A DNA stretch of 64,000 nt, taken from a virus. This document shows positions 18,701 through 24,761 of this stretch, in pieces. Made by a program: the position numbers and the translations under genes. Location of the stretch: positions 31,419 to 95,418 of the IMG/VR virus record IMGVR_UViG_3300009151_000043, one strand, 5' to 3'. The first letter of the stretch is position 1. Every line of letters begins with the position of its first letter. The notes beneath the pieces are model-generated. The model was not told the origin of the DNA. It saw nothing but the letters and a program-made list of their open reading frames with translations, and searched no databases.

Positions 18701-18968
18701 CTACTAGCTCAGATGCAGCTATGTTTACAGGAATAAAAATTACATCACCTGTCTCAAAATTATTGAACCAGACGTTAAGCTCTCCCTGACCAGTTTTCTC
18801 TATCTTTGATATGTATACGCTGCGTATCTCCGGAGTGATAGATACAAACAGAATATCATAAAACCAATCGTCCTGAATAGGGTTGGGATTATTGGAGTAT
18901 ATAGCCTTCCACGTTTTAAACGGATACGCGGTCAGACTATTCTGCGTTAAATACTCCAAAGCTAACAT
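6780..18968 (-). CDS. Giant tail fibre/adhesin-like protein with Ig-like and fibronectin type III repeats (4,062 aa)
   Basis: At 4,062 residues this is by far the largest gene. The N-terminus carries the shared module (LEYLTQNSLTAYPF). Residues about 690-1190 hold Ig-like repeats of the putative-Ig (He_PIG) style, seen as LPxGLxFxxxTGxLxG followed by ATNxxG. Residues about 1190-1355 resemble two carboxypeptidase-regulatory-like beta sandwiches (SLAGQITDQATGFPTAGVTI, then TTTDDQGNFIFNGF). From about 1360 there is a long run of Fn3 repeats, at least a dozen, each with a PxxPTITS start, a FTPP core and a YxxxLKAVNxxG end; they become more diverged toward the C-terminus. No signal peptide or enzyme motif is visible. 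The known role of such domains on phage tails is binding cell-surface glycans; here it is probably a long fibre or tail-tip decoration that contacts the host. The reading frame is intact over 12.2 kb. Confidence 0.93.
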   Translation of the reverse strand: MLALEYLTQNSLTAYPFKTWKAIYSNNPNPIQDDWFYDILFVSITPEIRSVYISKIEKTGQGELNVWFNNFETGDVIFIPVNIAASELVDHRNNLAKSFAGVSTPFFSVKIVFGPGLVSKPPFTQTYIAGEAELASAAIVMSSPRIDHLIFQAYSPELSVIKDYSFPEVPSVKTNHNTDFYQTNTQAGILDVFPGIGAGLYDPCYKPGDKITDVYSVATVTPNTSGALFLKTSGCYALNTLTSNDATVYGSNITSGYLYKYRSFSTNRVDKPLFDVLTHQATDPTVPLLDAPVLVGNTLFIENFCSPKCPPESMNAFAHYLNRVTDGVKELSSIATRGVETRGRGEPDEQDPSVFNVLAFCEETHNQEKNPFIRCSDPAAAGYIVCGSTFTKYYHEGRTLKIYYDPLTIRSYTILEVFDDNRVRLDIPPTASEGTLWFKVEDTGVISNMNCAASGYNLDAAAYTQPYFKVKYTTSESYNSLGKYVTYLSVVIAIFNPSPQTVDIRALFSPTKLTHQGHYKIRKTSGITEVDSPLVHLGCREYAFIESVYYIGCGEKGGSVDISVLLVEGEVSTQIGDVFNLLNIDAAECPGTVIASGLIFRQTETLGAAFSQTVTLDSQITSTQLQGDIPSWLVFTPNYTAHDISFTASAFGVYPDTSKRYSMYVCSQGGTIPGAVAQLTLDYVAKPVITSPLGSKYTLGSPLQVVSNATYTQDNPILDVVATNMNSLSSDFPEDASSFTYSIEVAGGLPNGLHFDEKTGQLYGSLENFSAGQTLQLIFGATNPAGNATNPQTINLVVASEDAPEISFISPPEDNLFGVDNFTTFSEQYALYSLLTTNPPIRGYALTGTLPRGLTFSPATGQITGKITETADMLVSLGIRAINSYGESAVLNFTLNYTAYFAPAISYPTDGLELNINSSEASTLAEPSLTVVASQGYGDTDNYAPGLTDFSRNSYNAAGLPPGITLDLYSGKLYGGVLLPFGVNLRSYPVVITATNPAGSDSKAISLVAYRPGVPTINNINDSRVLYLVKDRVYTQDTPLFKVAALNSPADFNAEGLPDGLSITATGEIIGTVPAESLAKNYAVTLTAVNTVGVSSPVNCVVAVPVSILSPEINSTTSFLTTASSSLAIVVCDVEAGDTISFSATALPAGLSLVDNVLSGTGTTLGTYTVKIVATTLHHGYDTLTIIVQVLENVYSLAGQITDQATGFPTAGVTIDVNGSIYKTTTDDQGNFIFNGFGKGVYNLVAHKAGYSITPRFKAVVISNASVAAANFKTEGPLVLASGTIADTDNAPLADIVLTDGKGHTATTDIFGFYSIFVYQHSSVLLTPSSTRYAFTPQNIILTTDTANLTDVNFVGKYSSAPDSPKITSILPYSEKLTVAFTPPASDGGDTIVGYQYSVDGGTAWSETVTDYVDGIDITQSPADLSDLINGVTYKVRLRAVNGVGSGPQSSAVFATPASVPTAPTITSVDSAREKLIVRFIPPTNNGGSSITNYKYSINNGVYVYAGKIDTPIYVSTLADGVTPLASGVTYSIKLKAVNVNGESEPSASVSAAPAGTPSAPLRLTVTPTVSTLTLNFSPPENNNGSPVINYAFSLDDGATYVTLYPPTTTIPIVVSNLTYGTTYVVRVAAINALGRGQESAAVSVGYGSVPQEPTITSITPALSSVAVNFTPPDTEGINAVTNYAYSINDGASYTNVSPPSTASPIVISSGLTRGTAYPIRIRAINSKGAGLASSAVTGGLLAKPTAPTITSVEATPESVSINFTPPANSAAAAITAYKYIIYRFSAYTDTPPLSAEYVLVNSIASPIVVSNLSNGIKYAVKLKAVGAVSDGDESLVATATPVGAPAAPTINYVQGYAQPDGAGGNNYVADTGALDIFFAFLDGDGISSGETNISDVQYAVSIGDATPVYVSSGLHWSASGFPGWHISVTGLNGDTLYNVRLKAANSLHGFGLATAPYTCRTIRPPRDVVMPNLLSAESSLKAYFMLPPGGLALEAPTYYEWAYTTDGTAPTEFLRINSTASPLTLSGLTNGVTYSVVLRAVNPGGRSATSAQLTTKVIGAPTAPYITPTDLANWDWEDFIAPGVSIAPNGSRPMIQLHKPLNDGGGRLIDFEMLLTSTNPYNPPISDDWVSVRNDVVGITSVFEGESINYVNTFIGALLAGNPLMHFRIGTYLYALTIGEQYTIQLKAVNEYGFVSPASESLTFTAKELPGAPSLISILRGIKKVTISFNRDATSRSSPVTGYYYTRNGGDTYTRIISATAPVVLINLAEAVDYPIDIVAECAEGKGKPLALVVRAQDTLPTSLPSVTAEVTGAGTITVTVAPPASHPTGVGVTYKMSINGGAYVAQSTQRTFTVSGLPLGVILLKFRASTAAGDGPATPKAITVEMHAPPQPPVYRVCAEGDHNFDLCIAPNPTDSLIPVLNYYVEVDDWGPRPVKPSAIAANRIRVPDDLLHVDGLFDINYTSDPLWNNTINYSVNVYMTNKYGQSSVGPTLYATPKEPLPGAPTLLLTPLPGALQVDITYNSSDDSAIAFSFEDFNTGWLTEDNIFIEQGYVFLTSLQAGEYTAKHVSFKFPASGSLVAGKTYAIKARATNLSGSGPTATASAAAITANSKPVPPQLSAQTLPISVGSDGIRIPFEPGTIGTALSSGGSSVINYAVKLVNYSSQTFDEYVQTFPASSVIPPAAGGHDKYLDFTAALPPAGSNLQTYCRAENSLNGWGDWTYAFNLNDPKYSRPLPDHGLPLRKFKYVVNPPSTVPIIARCATPAGHGALCLTLSGPGSDGGAGNLAINYKVYRASYAPGTYSNSEYPFSYDGDAHGFGPSAVVADATYSGAPITTRAFIYSVNPAFPVYDNSTQLSESEDYVVTVQLATAGNPTAEYPFIDHTSGRSVISNAVRPYGNLATQFFDTTWWRGSVYQLDGWIDWQNNVWGFIGVVLRLVPPSSAGGNTPALHYYTINGGPPQSLANHASAVSIQTIAKPYGVYITPSDSAPNRFMIPSSYEGSPVTSLSCVIKDNNGEPFYSGNYDIQVFAENTTGSLSSGVKSIMLSVIPAQPTAPTLTYAPGNPGPVNVFDEWKWYGLPGSFVSILTVSWSKVRGATGYTINFPGFDVNITDPNQTVYVLPFDDAGSHGLYNNSKTAGVSIQAYNSVGKSAASPKSPLALRSLAIESYRIIPVAPGKLGVYAYSYKYFSYNEEAALITQISSRSYSIDNGPFLPLTQDSSITLVSNLPTVNKPASVGANPPGAELFKLVGVINLPTSDHTNHKIDLLASGGDFTHTPSFNNVRIPLPPSAPSLSFTNNPAFDSFTNSPAHISIIPGLDNGAKDTGWGVWKKGEVVGKTGYAIGEGEDYSHVIEGYVSLPGSKGALTIDAGCSIQINYITGGTGPSTYVPSLLNTDTYELRYSYTFVYSDYTFSIDTATKTDNSVSPPVTTTYLVRKYADRSDYDYLQPNRLEVDSTLGYAFPSIYKVYTTSSVGNSQAAYIKNPNAIPLCEATIVAVSAGVTSAGSPSFIYHPQGCKMTITVNLHITYYEDTAIWLAVNDPAGTKVKIVNAKAPAGSFTTVVATNLNNYVLPGVYESGEDITLYLFGEISTGVFTKAQLQPETVLSNRSYREVYAASYKAHRTPGILPSKEIRTMYGGQIYNGQITYVGRTITATSAIKLLAPPIPAPPFVRALGLGDDRASIKFQLSRLNMNFFKESPDWDSYNSKYYYRLHFWDKAGTHSVSAEADLSFVPWPAIENYRNEFRSPSSPEWDRNATDNAKKYVVTATAVDSYTIPIANADNYSSISIELRLALATATSYSVGYLSGPTTYGLLTYHSSIASGINLSSPYARYNVPLYTYKIGRYSYMQASRGNMMDPNYTMVLGGCDKYPLDPWCSWGPTKQSVPDHDDHVLSIHNVNSDINKVGIVQLLRRPTNIRCRNEYIWLWNDPASPEFIMVATCDEGPALTKRINIPGPDMSYDKYDYLYGASSLYKLDLPGDRPKFWTWDGAALNQYTPISFVDKTDTENFNDYYSVWGPNTSMTVYGVTASSSLQYYTDFYLSKGLVMGVQNLVGYFSV

Positions 18969-18986
18969 ATTGACCTATTGTAGCAA

Positions 18987-19874
18987 CTACGCAGGGCATG
19001 CGCAATTGGAGTTTATTGTAGATAAATAATTATTTAGCTGGCTGTTGACACTGTTATAATTATCTTTTAAATTTAAAAAGTTATTTTCTAGTGAGGTTAA
19101 TCGCGCTGTCAGGGCCTCCAAGTCGTTGCATCCAGAACAGGGGGTACAGCATGTGTCTTCTAAATTCAATGTGTAGGCTTCTGTACTTGATACCTGCAAA
19201 CAACTGATGCCTAGCAAGCCTATGTCTCCAGACGCTGGGTCTGGAACAACACCATTGATACTCTTGACGCAATTCGTCACTGCACAAATTTTGCTTAAGC
19301 CTAGGTTATCTCCAGCATCAAATAAGACATTATCCCCAGCGTAAGAAAATCTTAAGTTGTTCCTGGAGGTGAGTCGCACATTCCCTGATAGTGTACGTAT
19401 ACCGTGAGCTGAGTCCTCGAAAGCTATACGATCTATTCCTTGCAGCCCTGGAACTATGGTCCTAGGCTCGAATTCTGTGGCTGCCAGATTAAACTGAAAT
19501 GTTCCTGCAGGCTGATAGGCTAGATCTTGGAATTTGCCTATGGTGATTTTACCGTTTGTTCCGGTGTAGTTATCTGTAACACTCAAATAATAGTCTGAGT
19601 CCTCAATATGGTCTGCTTGGGTTATCTCAAAAGTACCTACAGTAACACCGTGGGTATCACTAATCTCTATAGTTAGAGATGTAATCTTATTAAAGATTTT
19701 AGATATAAAAAACCTATCTGTTACGTTTGAGGATGCGCATAGGGTGAAGTCTACTATGAATGTGTCAGGTATACTGAAGTTATTGTCGGTGCTTGTGACA
19801 CTGGCTCCCTCTCTGATCGGATATCTCCGGAGAGCATTCAAAGACAACCAATCTAGACTATCTATCCATGGCAT
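18987..19874 (-). CDS. Tail-tip/fibre protein with N.LR.YP module and C-terminal coiled coil (paralogue 1)
   Basis: This 295-residue protein starts with LDWLSLNALRRYPI then IPDTFIVDF, the clearest copy of the shared module together with the 310-residue protein. The middle is beta-rich and contains VKSINGVVPDPASGDIGLLG. The C-terminal region has a Cys-rich knot (CCTPCSGC) followed by a heptad-like helix (LEALTARLTSLENNFLNL) that predicts a trimeric coiled coil, and it ends CACPA. It is the first of the five paralogues in transcription order. It probably forms the trimeric base or connector of the fibre complex. A TATAAATA sequence lies 10-20 bases upstream of the ATG, but it is too close to the start for a confident promoter call. 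Confidence 0.85.
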   Translation of the reverse strand: MPWIDSLDWLSLNALRRYPIREGASVTSTDNNFSIPDTFIVDFTLCASSNVTDRFFISKIFNKITSLTIEISDTHGVTVGTFEITQADHIEDSDYYLSVTDNYTGTNGKITIGKFQDLAYQPAGTFQFNLAATEFEPRTIVPGLQGIDRIAFEDSAHGIRTLSGNVRLTSRNNLRFSYAGDNVLFDAGDNLGLSKICAVTNCVKSINGVVPDPASGDIGLLGISCLQVSSTEAYTLNLEDTCCTPCSGCNDLEALTARLTSLENNFLNLKDNYNSVNSQLNNYLSTINSNCACPA

Positions 19875-19886
19875 ATATTTATAGCG

Positions 19887-22289
19887 TTATGTTGTCATTT
19901 CCCAATAGGTGGCCAATAAGCCTATATTTCCAGCATAGCTATTATTCAGGTTGGCTGTACCTACGCGCAGTATTTTAAAATTAACAACGCAGTCTGCACT
20001 TATAAACTCTGCAGGTATTGATAGCATTGGGTGAGTTAATTTTATAGCTGTGTACCCAGCGTATGTTGCCCCGGAGGGTTGTAGCGCAAATTCTACAGGG
20101 TTAACTGCCGGGGTACGTTTTGTTAAATCAACCAGGTTATAATTCGTAGGCAGCTCCCCGTTAACGGCAGATACTGCAGAGTATTGAAATTGGAATGCTA
20201 CATTTCTTCGCGCTGTTGCATTATCCAAGGAACTGTCACCAAATAAATGAAATACTATATTCATCTTTTTGTTGTTCGCGTAACCTCTAGGTAAAACAAT
20301 TTTACCTATGATCCCGTAAGGGGTCGCTGAAGGTGCAGGCAGCTTAATGAATGACGTTAATTCTCTAAACTCTAGTCTGGCGTTGATAGGCTCGATCGAG
20401 TCTAGCTGACCTGTTAGTCCCTGAGACAAGTAACCGATTTCCCATACTCCAGGGTTGTCCTGCTGCTCAGTTGCAGAAATGCCTCCTACCCCCAGAACTT
20501 TCGCAACCACAGGAGTGACCACGGCTTTAAATGCACCATCAGGCTTAGAATAGGTTAGCGCAGCTATGGCCCTGTTAGCTGTATATGTTGAGGTGAGCTC
20601 TGCAGGATACTCAAAAGGTATAGCTGTGTAGCCAGACGCAATGAACTGCGGATCAACATCTACAAAGACATCTCCAGTATGTCCTGGCGTGTAGGTGGAC
20701 CCATCTATGTTATAAAATTTTATAAAGTTTGCTGCTCGGTTACTCTGCAGGTTAAGTGCAGACAATGAGCTCACTAACTGCGTCCTTAACGCTGGATTGA
20801 ATTTTGCAAAAGAGGCGAATATACGCTTACGACTCCCAGCTGTCGTGGTGGGTTTGATTGTTGTTCTCCAGGAGTCCAATGCTGCGGGAGAAGCGGGGTC
20901 GTGAGGATAGTCTGGTGACCAGGGCTGTTCTCCGTCAGCGTCCGCGTGCCACCATAAGCCATACTCATTGAGTGAGTAGGTACCGGTACCGTCGTAAACG
21001 TCATTGTATCTAACTAGCGCACCATTGAGATACAGCTGAATGAAGTTTGCCGGCACTGGAGGCAGGTATTTCCTTAGCTCATTAGCTTCATCAAGCTCAA
21101 AATTTACTCGACGAGCCGCTGCTCCAGGGACAGGTACAAGAGTATAGTCTAGTCCTGTGTCCTCCACCAAGATAGATGGGTTTGGAATATTATAATAAAA
21201 TACTGCTCCTGCGGGTGCGGCTACACCTGCGTCAGCAGCCTGTATCCACCCTAGTCTTACAGTATGGTTGTAAACACTCAATGTCGCGGTGTCTCCTATG
21301 GAAAACGATGTGGACCCTGTAAGGTCCAGCTTGACTAGATTGTCGTCAGCAAGATCTAGATTCAGTATATTTCCAGAAGATAACGGGACAGCTGTTCTCA
21401 GGCTAAACGCGCTTGCGGCAGACTGTACTGAAAATCTTACATCAGCTAATGTGCCTCCCGTAGTGACTGTAGCTGTGTATGTGTCTTTATCTATTCTGAC
21501 GCGAGAATCTGTAGCCGGATGACCAACGTACCTGGTGGTGATGTTAGAGGCTGTTACAGTTTGCGAAGAAGAGACGGGGCTAGCGTCTCCAGCCAGGTAC
21601 TTTTGAGACGATATTGTCCAAGTACCGTCAGATAACCTAGGGTAGCCTGCCACACGATCAAGAATATGATAGCGGTAATTTATAAAAAACTGCGAGAATT
21701 CATCTACGTTAGTGTGTAGCAAAAATTGTCTCTTACTTATAGCGTACCCAACATAAACAGGTATTCCTGAAGGGTCTTTGGTAATCTTTCCAGGAGACTT
21801 ATTTGAGAGATAGTACGGACCTACCTCAAAAGTCTCGGCTTGGTTTGCTGAGTTTTTTTGTAGCAGCCCTCGGATCGGGTCGTCTATGTTTACTGACAGC
21901 TCGCATAAGCCTTCAGTATACACGTCTGCTGTCATGGTCTGCGTATATATTCTTTTCAACAACCCGAACGTGTAGTTTGAGTTGTTTGGTGTGAACATCG
22001 AAGATGTGGTGCTGGATGAAAACCCTGTGACACCTCTTGCCAGCCCCACGCCATCTGTGTCGCTTTTAAAATACACCAGATTTAATTCATCACTAACAAG
22101 CGCCTCTTTTGGATGTATGGGCTGGTTGAAGCTGGTCAGGACAGATTTGCCTAAGAGCTCTTCAAATTTCTCATATAGATGCTGCTCACGTTGAGTCAGC
22201 TGCTCGATAGGTACATTAACGGTAGCCTGCTCAACAGTTTCACCATCTCTTATTTTTCTAACCGTAGGTAGCCAAGGAGTGATACTCAT
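19887..22289 (-). CDS. Baseplate/fibre structural protein sharing a domain with the tail sheath (800 aa)
   Basis: This 800-residue protein begins MSITPWLPTVRKIRDGETVE, with a helical segment (IEQLTQREQHLYEKFEELLG) typical of baseplate-anchored fibre proteins. The remainder is beta-rich. Residues about 268-335 (starting TYTATVTTGGTLADVRF) match residues about 333-400 of the sheath protein (TYRATVTTGGTLADVLF), and 40 of 44 bases agree at the core. It sits between the 194-residue protein and the YP-module array, so a fibre or baseplate-periphery role is likely. The C-terminal part (about 640-800) looks like a compact beta domain. No catalytic motif was seen. Confidence 0.85.
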   Translation of the reverse strand: MSITPWLPTVRKIRDGETVEQATVNVPIEQLTQREQHLYEKFEELLGKSVLTSFNQPIHPKEALVSDELNLVYFKSDTDGVGLARGVTGFSSSTTSSMFTPNNSNYTFGLLKRIYTQTMTADVYTEGLCELSVNIDDPIRGLLQKNSANQAETFEVGPYYLSNKSPGKITKDPSGIPVYVGYAISKRQFLLHTNVDEFSQFFINYRYHILDRVAGYPRLSDGTWTISSQKYLAGDASPVSSSQTVTASNITTRYVGHPATDSRVRIDKDTYTATVTTGGTLADVRFSVQSAASAFSLRTAVPLSSGNILNLDLADDNLVKLDLTGSTSFSIGDTATLSVYNHTVRLGWIQAADAGVAAPAGAVFYYNIPNPSILVEDTGLDYTLVPVPGAAARRVNFELDEANELRKYLPPVPANFIQLYLNGALVRYNDVYDGTGTYSLNEYGLWWHADADGEQPWSPDYPHDPASPAALDSWRTTIKPTTTAGSRKRIFASFAKFNPALRTQLVSSLSALNLQSNRAANFIKFYNIDGSTYTPGHTGDVFVDVDPQFIASGYTAIPFEYPAELTSTYTANRAIAALTYSKPDGAFKAVVTPVVAKVLGVGGISATEQQDNPGVWEIGYLSQGLTGQLDSIEPINARLEFRELTSFIKLPAPSATPYGIIGKIVLPRGYANNKKMNIVFHLFGDSSLDNATARRNVAFQFQYSAVSAVNGELPTNYNLVDLTKRTPAVNPVEFALQPSGATYAGYTAIKLTHPMLSIPAEFISADCVVNFKILRVGTANLNNSYAGNIGLLATYWEMTT

Positions 22290-22293
22290 AACA

Positions 22294-22878
22294 TTATGCG
22301 GATGGCACTAAAATTCTAACTCCCCAAGTAATGGTGAAATTATAGTTCGAGTTATACAACACAGGATTAAAGTTAGTTCTAGAAAACACCGTGTCTTTGC
22401 CTGGGTTGGCTAAGTCCGGCACTGAGACCAGCGCTACCTCGTAGATTTGGCTGCTCTCATTGAAATCTGCTCCTCCTGCTTTGGTGGCTGTGGTGACCAT
22501 TGTGGAAAAAAGCACCGTGTTCTCGCTGTTCTCGTAGCCTGCAGAATACAGATAGTTGGGATTAAAGGTTAGAGGTTCTCTCAAATAACCAAAGTCCCCG
22601 ACGTAATTAATGAATGGCGAGCTGTAGTCTATGTCTATGCTAGGTTTTTGAAAATCTCCTGGCGCATTACAATAACCTATATACATTCCCCAGATTTTAG
22701 CTAGTGGGTCGCCTCCCAAGGCTCTGGCGATTATATTTGCTCCTCCTTTGAGGATCATGTTGGGTTTATCTACAAGCAACGTACTTTCTCCCGAAATCGA
22801 GTCTGTCTTCCATACTTTAATGAAGCCTGATAGTGCCTTGTCTGTTGCTAAAGTTTCTAATGTAGCCATAGAGTACAT
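22294..22878 (-). CDS. Baseplate or fibre-associated protein (194 aa)
   Basis: This 194-residue protein follows the 621-residue wedge candidate. It has a hydrophobic, Gly-rich opening (PNMILKGGANIIARALGG) followed by beta strands, ending in FTITWGVRILVPSA. That layout, an N-terminal helix and a C-terminal strand-rich region, is common in small phage proteins that join fibres to the baseplate, but I do not recognise a named family. The start at 22878 is used here; a second ATG at 22869 is possible. It ends 4 bases before the next start, so translation is probably coupled. Confidence 0.8.
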   Translation of the reverse strand: MYSMATLETLATDKALSGFIKVWKTDSISGESTLLVDKPNMILKGGANIIARALGGDPLAKIWGMYIGYCNAPGDFQKPSIDIDYSSPFINYVGDFGYLREPLTFNPNYLYSAGYENSENTVLFSTMVTTATKAGGADFNESSQIYEVALVSVPDLANPGKDTVFSRTNFNPVLYNSNYNFTITWGVRILVPSA

Positions 22879-22893
22879 TATATTGATTTTTGA

Positions 22894-24759
22894 TTAAAAG
22901 TCTATTAATAAGATACTCGGAACCTCTCTGGTGGTGGGCCTCCTGTACACGTCTTCGCCAGGAGATAATACGCTCTCCGGTATCTCGGTACGCATGACTC
23001 CGCATTTAATACCTGGAGAGGAGTCTTTACCTGAGGAGTTGTTGGCAGAGAGCTCCGCGAGGTTACCAGCTACATGCAGAGGAGCTTTTGTACTAGTGTC
23101 TCCTTCGGTCAATTCTTTATATGGTCCTACAGATATGCAAAATATTCTGTTTCTGTAGTCCTTATAATATTCAGGGTCACTAACAACATCTCCAGGGCGT
23201 GCTCCAGTAGCTGGAGATGATCCGTCACAGCTAAACGCTAGCGGGTAATAACCAGGGATCGTTAAGCTGTTATTCAAGTTATCTAGACTATCAATAGCTA
23301 GTTTGAAATTAACGTACACAAGCACATACACATGAGGAGGCAAATACTTGTCTAGTGTCGGGAAAACTTCCAAAAAGGTAAGCATTTGCTCCTCACTCGT
23401 GAAAGACATCTTCAACAACAAAGTGTTGTTTTTTAAGAAATTGCTAAGTATGAAGTTCAGTGGGTTTACTGGAGCCCTAGAGCTTGCATCTTTTAAAAGC
23501 CCTAAAGCATATAACAGTTTATCCTTTGTAGTATTCTCTTTATTGATGTATGCGTGAAACGCGTCCACATCTTCTCGTCTACCTGTAACAGGGAAGGTTA
23601 TGGTTCTTTTCAAGCTGCCTGCAGAACCTGTGATATCACATGTCACAAAAGTGTCGGTATTTTCAAAGAATAATTGTGCTTTAATCTCTGCATTAAATAC
23701 ATAAGAAGCAAACGCCAGCTTGCGAGTCTCTATCTTGCTTAGCCACCACACAGGGTCAATCACACTATCAATAAGAAGAACGTCGTTGGTTAATATGTCT
23801 CCGGCTTGCAGCACAGCGTTCACCTGTACAAAATCAGCAATTTCTTGAGCTAGGTTTATCCTGTATACATTTTTATCTGTAATCACATATTTAAACCGGG
23901 TGTCCTCGTAGATGTCTTCGACCGTCTCAGTAACTCCCAAGATAGTTGGACATCCTGCCAATACAGCGAAAATCTTGTTTAGTGCAGAAATCGTGGGACC
24001 CTCTACATAAAGGTTCATTAAAGAAATTAAGATATCTTTATATGCTTGCGACGAATCCATCTTTACATCAAGCAGTGTGCCGAAGTTCGTATATAACGCG
24101 TCCTCGTCCAGCTCGGCATTATACAACCACAAAATTACAAACTCGTCCTCTACCAATGCACCATTGTCGTCTTTGAAAAAAGATGGAGCACCTTCTGAAG
24201 TAATGATCTTGGTTCGCGCAAGTGACGGATCGTTGAAGATATCTTTGTTAAAGAATAGTACGTTATTTTTGAGAATAACATCAACACCACTAATCAGCAT
24301 TACCTGGGGAGCAATAATTCTGTCAGCGATCACATTAAATTTCTTAACTTTATTGGTTAGAGAAAAGCTGTAGACTGTGGAACCATCCGTATGTTTAGCC
24401 TCACCAAATCGAAATAATTGTCCTCCGTAAAACAAGTCGGTTACGGGCTGACTACCAAAGACTGCTCCATCCTTCTCAAAAACAAAAGGAGCCTTGTTAT
24501 ATTCTGACTTTTTAATCACCAAAGGAAGCCACTTTTCCTTGTGCAGTACACCTATATCTTTAATAGAGTATTTTTGAATATTCTCTACCAGATTATAGTA
24601 CGCTTGTATGGCTTCCTCGGCCATACCGGTAGTGTATCCCTTCAGCTCGTTTTTGCTTGTGAATAGCTGAGTCCAAAACGAACCTAGTGAGCGGTAAAGA
24701 TATTGACCATCAGTGATATCCTCTGCCGGGAATTTAGCTGACAGGAAATCGATATTCAT
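22894..24759 (-). CDS. Probable baseplate wedge protein (621 aa)
   Basis: This 621-residue protein lies directly downstream of the J/gp6-like gene, the usual position of a second wedge component (gp7- or I-like). The N-terminus (YLYRSLGSFWTQLFTSKNEL, then AYYNLVENIQ) resembles the helical start of baseplate proteins that sit on the wedge. Residues about 225-300 (SQAYKDILISLMNLYVEGPT, then LNKIFAVLAGCPTI) are typical of the conserved core in large-phage wedge proteins. No enzyme motif is visible. The assignment rests on order and general pattern. It starts 2 bases after the upstream stop. Confidence 0.75.
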   Translation of the reverse strand: MNIDFLSAKFPAEDITDGQYLYRSLGSFWTQLFTSKNELKGYTTGMAEEAIQAYYNLVENIQKYSIKDIGVLHKEKWLPLVIKKSEYNKAPFVFEKDGAVFGSQPVTDLFYGGQLFRFGEAKHTDGSTVYSFSLTNKVKKFNVIADRIIAPQVMLISGVDVILKNNVLFFNKDIFNDPSLARTKIITSEGAPSFFKDDNGALVEDEFVILWLYNAELDEDALYTNFGTLLDVKMDSSQAYKDILISLMNLYVEGPTISALNKIFAVLAGCPTILGVTETVEDIYEDTRFKYVITDKNVYRINLAQEIADFVQVNAVLQAGDILTNDVLLIDSVIDPVWWLSKIETRKLAFASYVFNAEIKAQLFFENTDTFVTCDITGSAGSLKRTITFPVTGRREDVDAFHAYINKENTTKDKLLYALGLLKDASSRAPVNPLNFILSNFLKNNTLLLKMSFTSEEQMLTFLEVFPTLDKYLPPHVYVLVYVNFKLAIDSLDNLNNSLTIPGYYPLAFSCDGSSPATGARPGDVVSDPEYYKDYRNRIFCISVGPYKELTEGDTSTKAPLHVAGNLAELSANNSSGKDSSPGIKCGVMRTEIPESVLSPGEDVYRRPTTREVPSILLIDF

Positions 24760-24761
24760 AA

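Noticed and set aside
19861-19886. TATAAATA just upstream of the 295-residue gene as a promoter
   Set aside because: The box lies so close to the ATG that transcription would start at or inside the coding sequence, and the gene is in a tightly packed operon.
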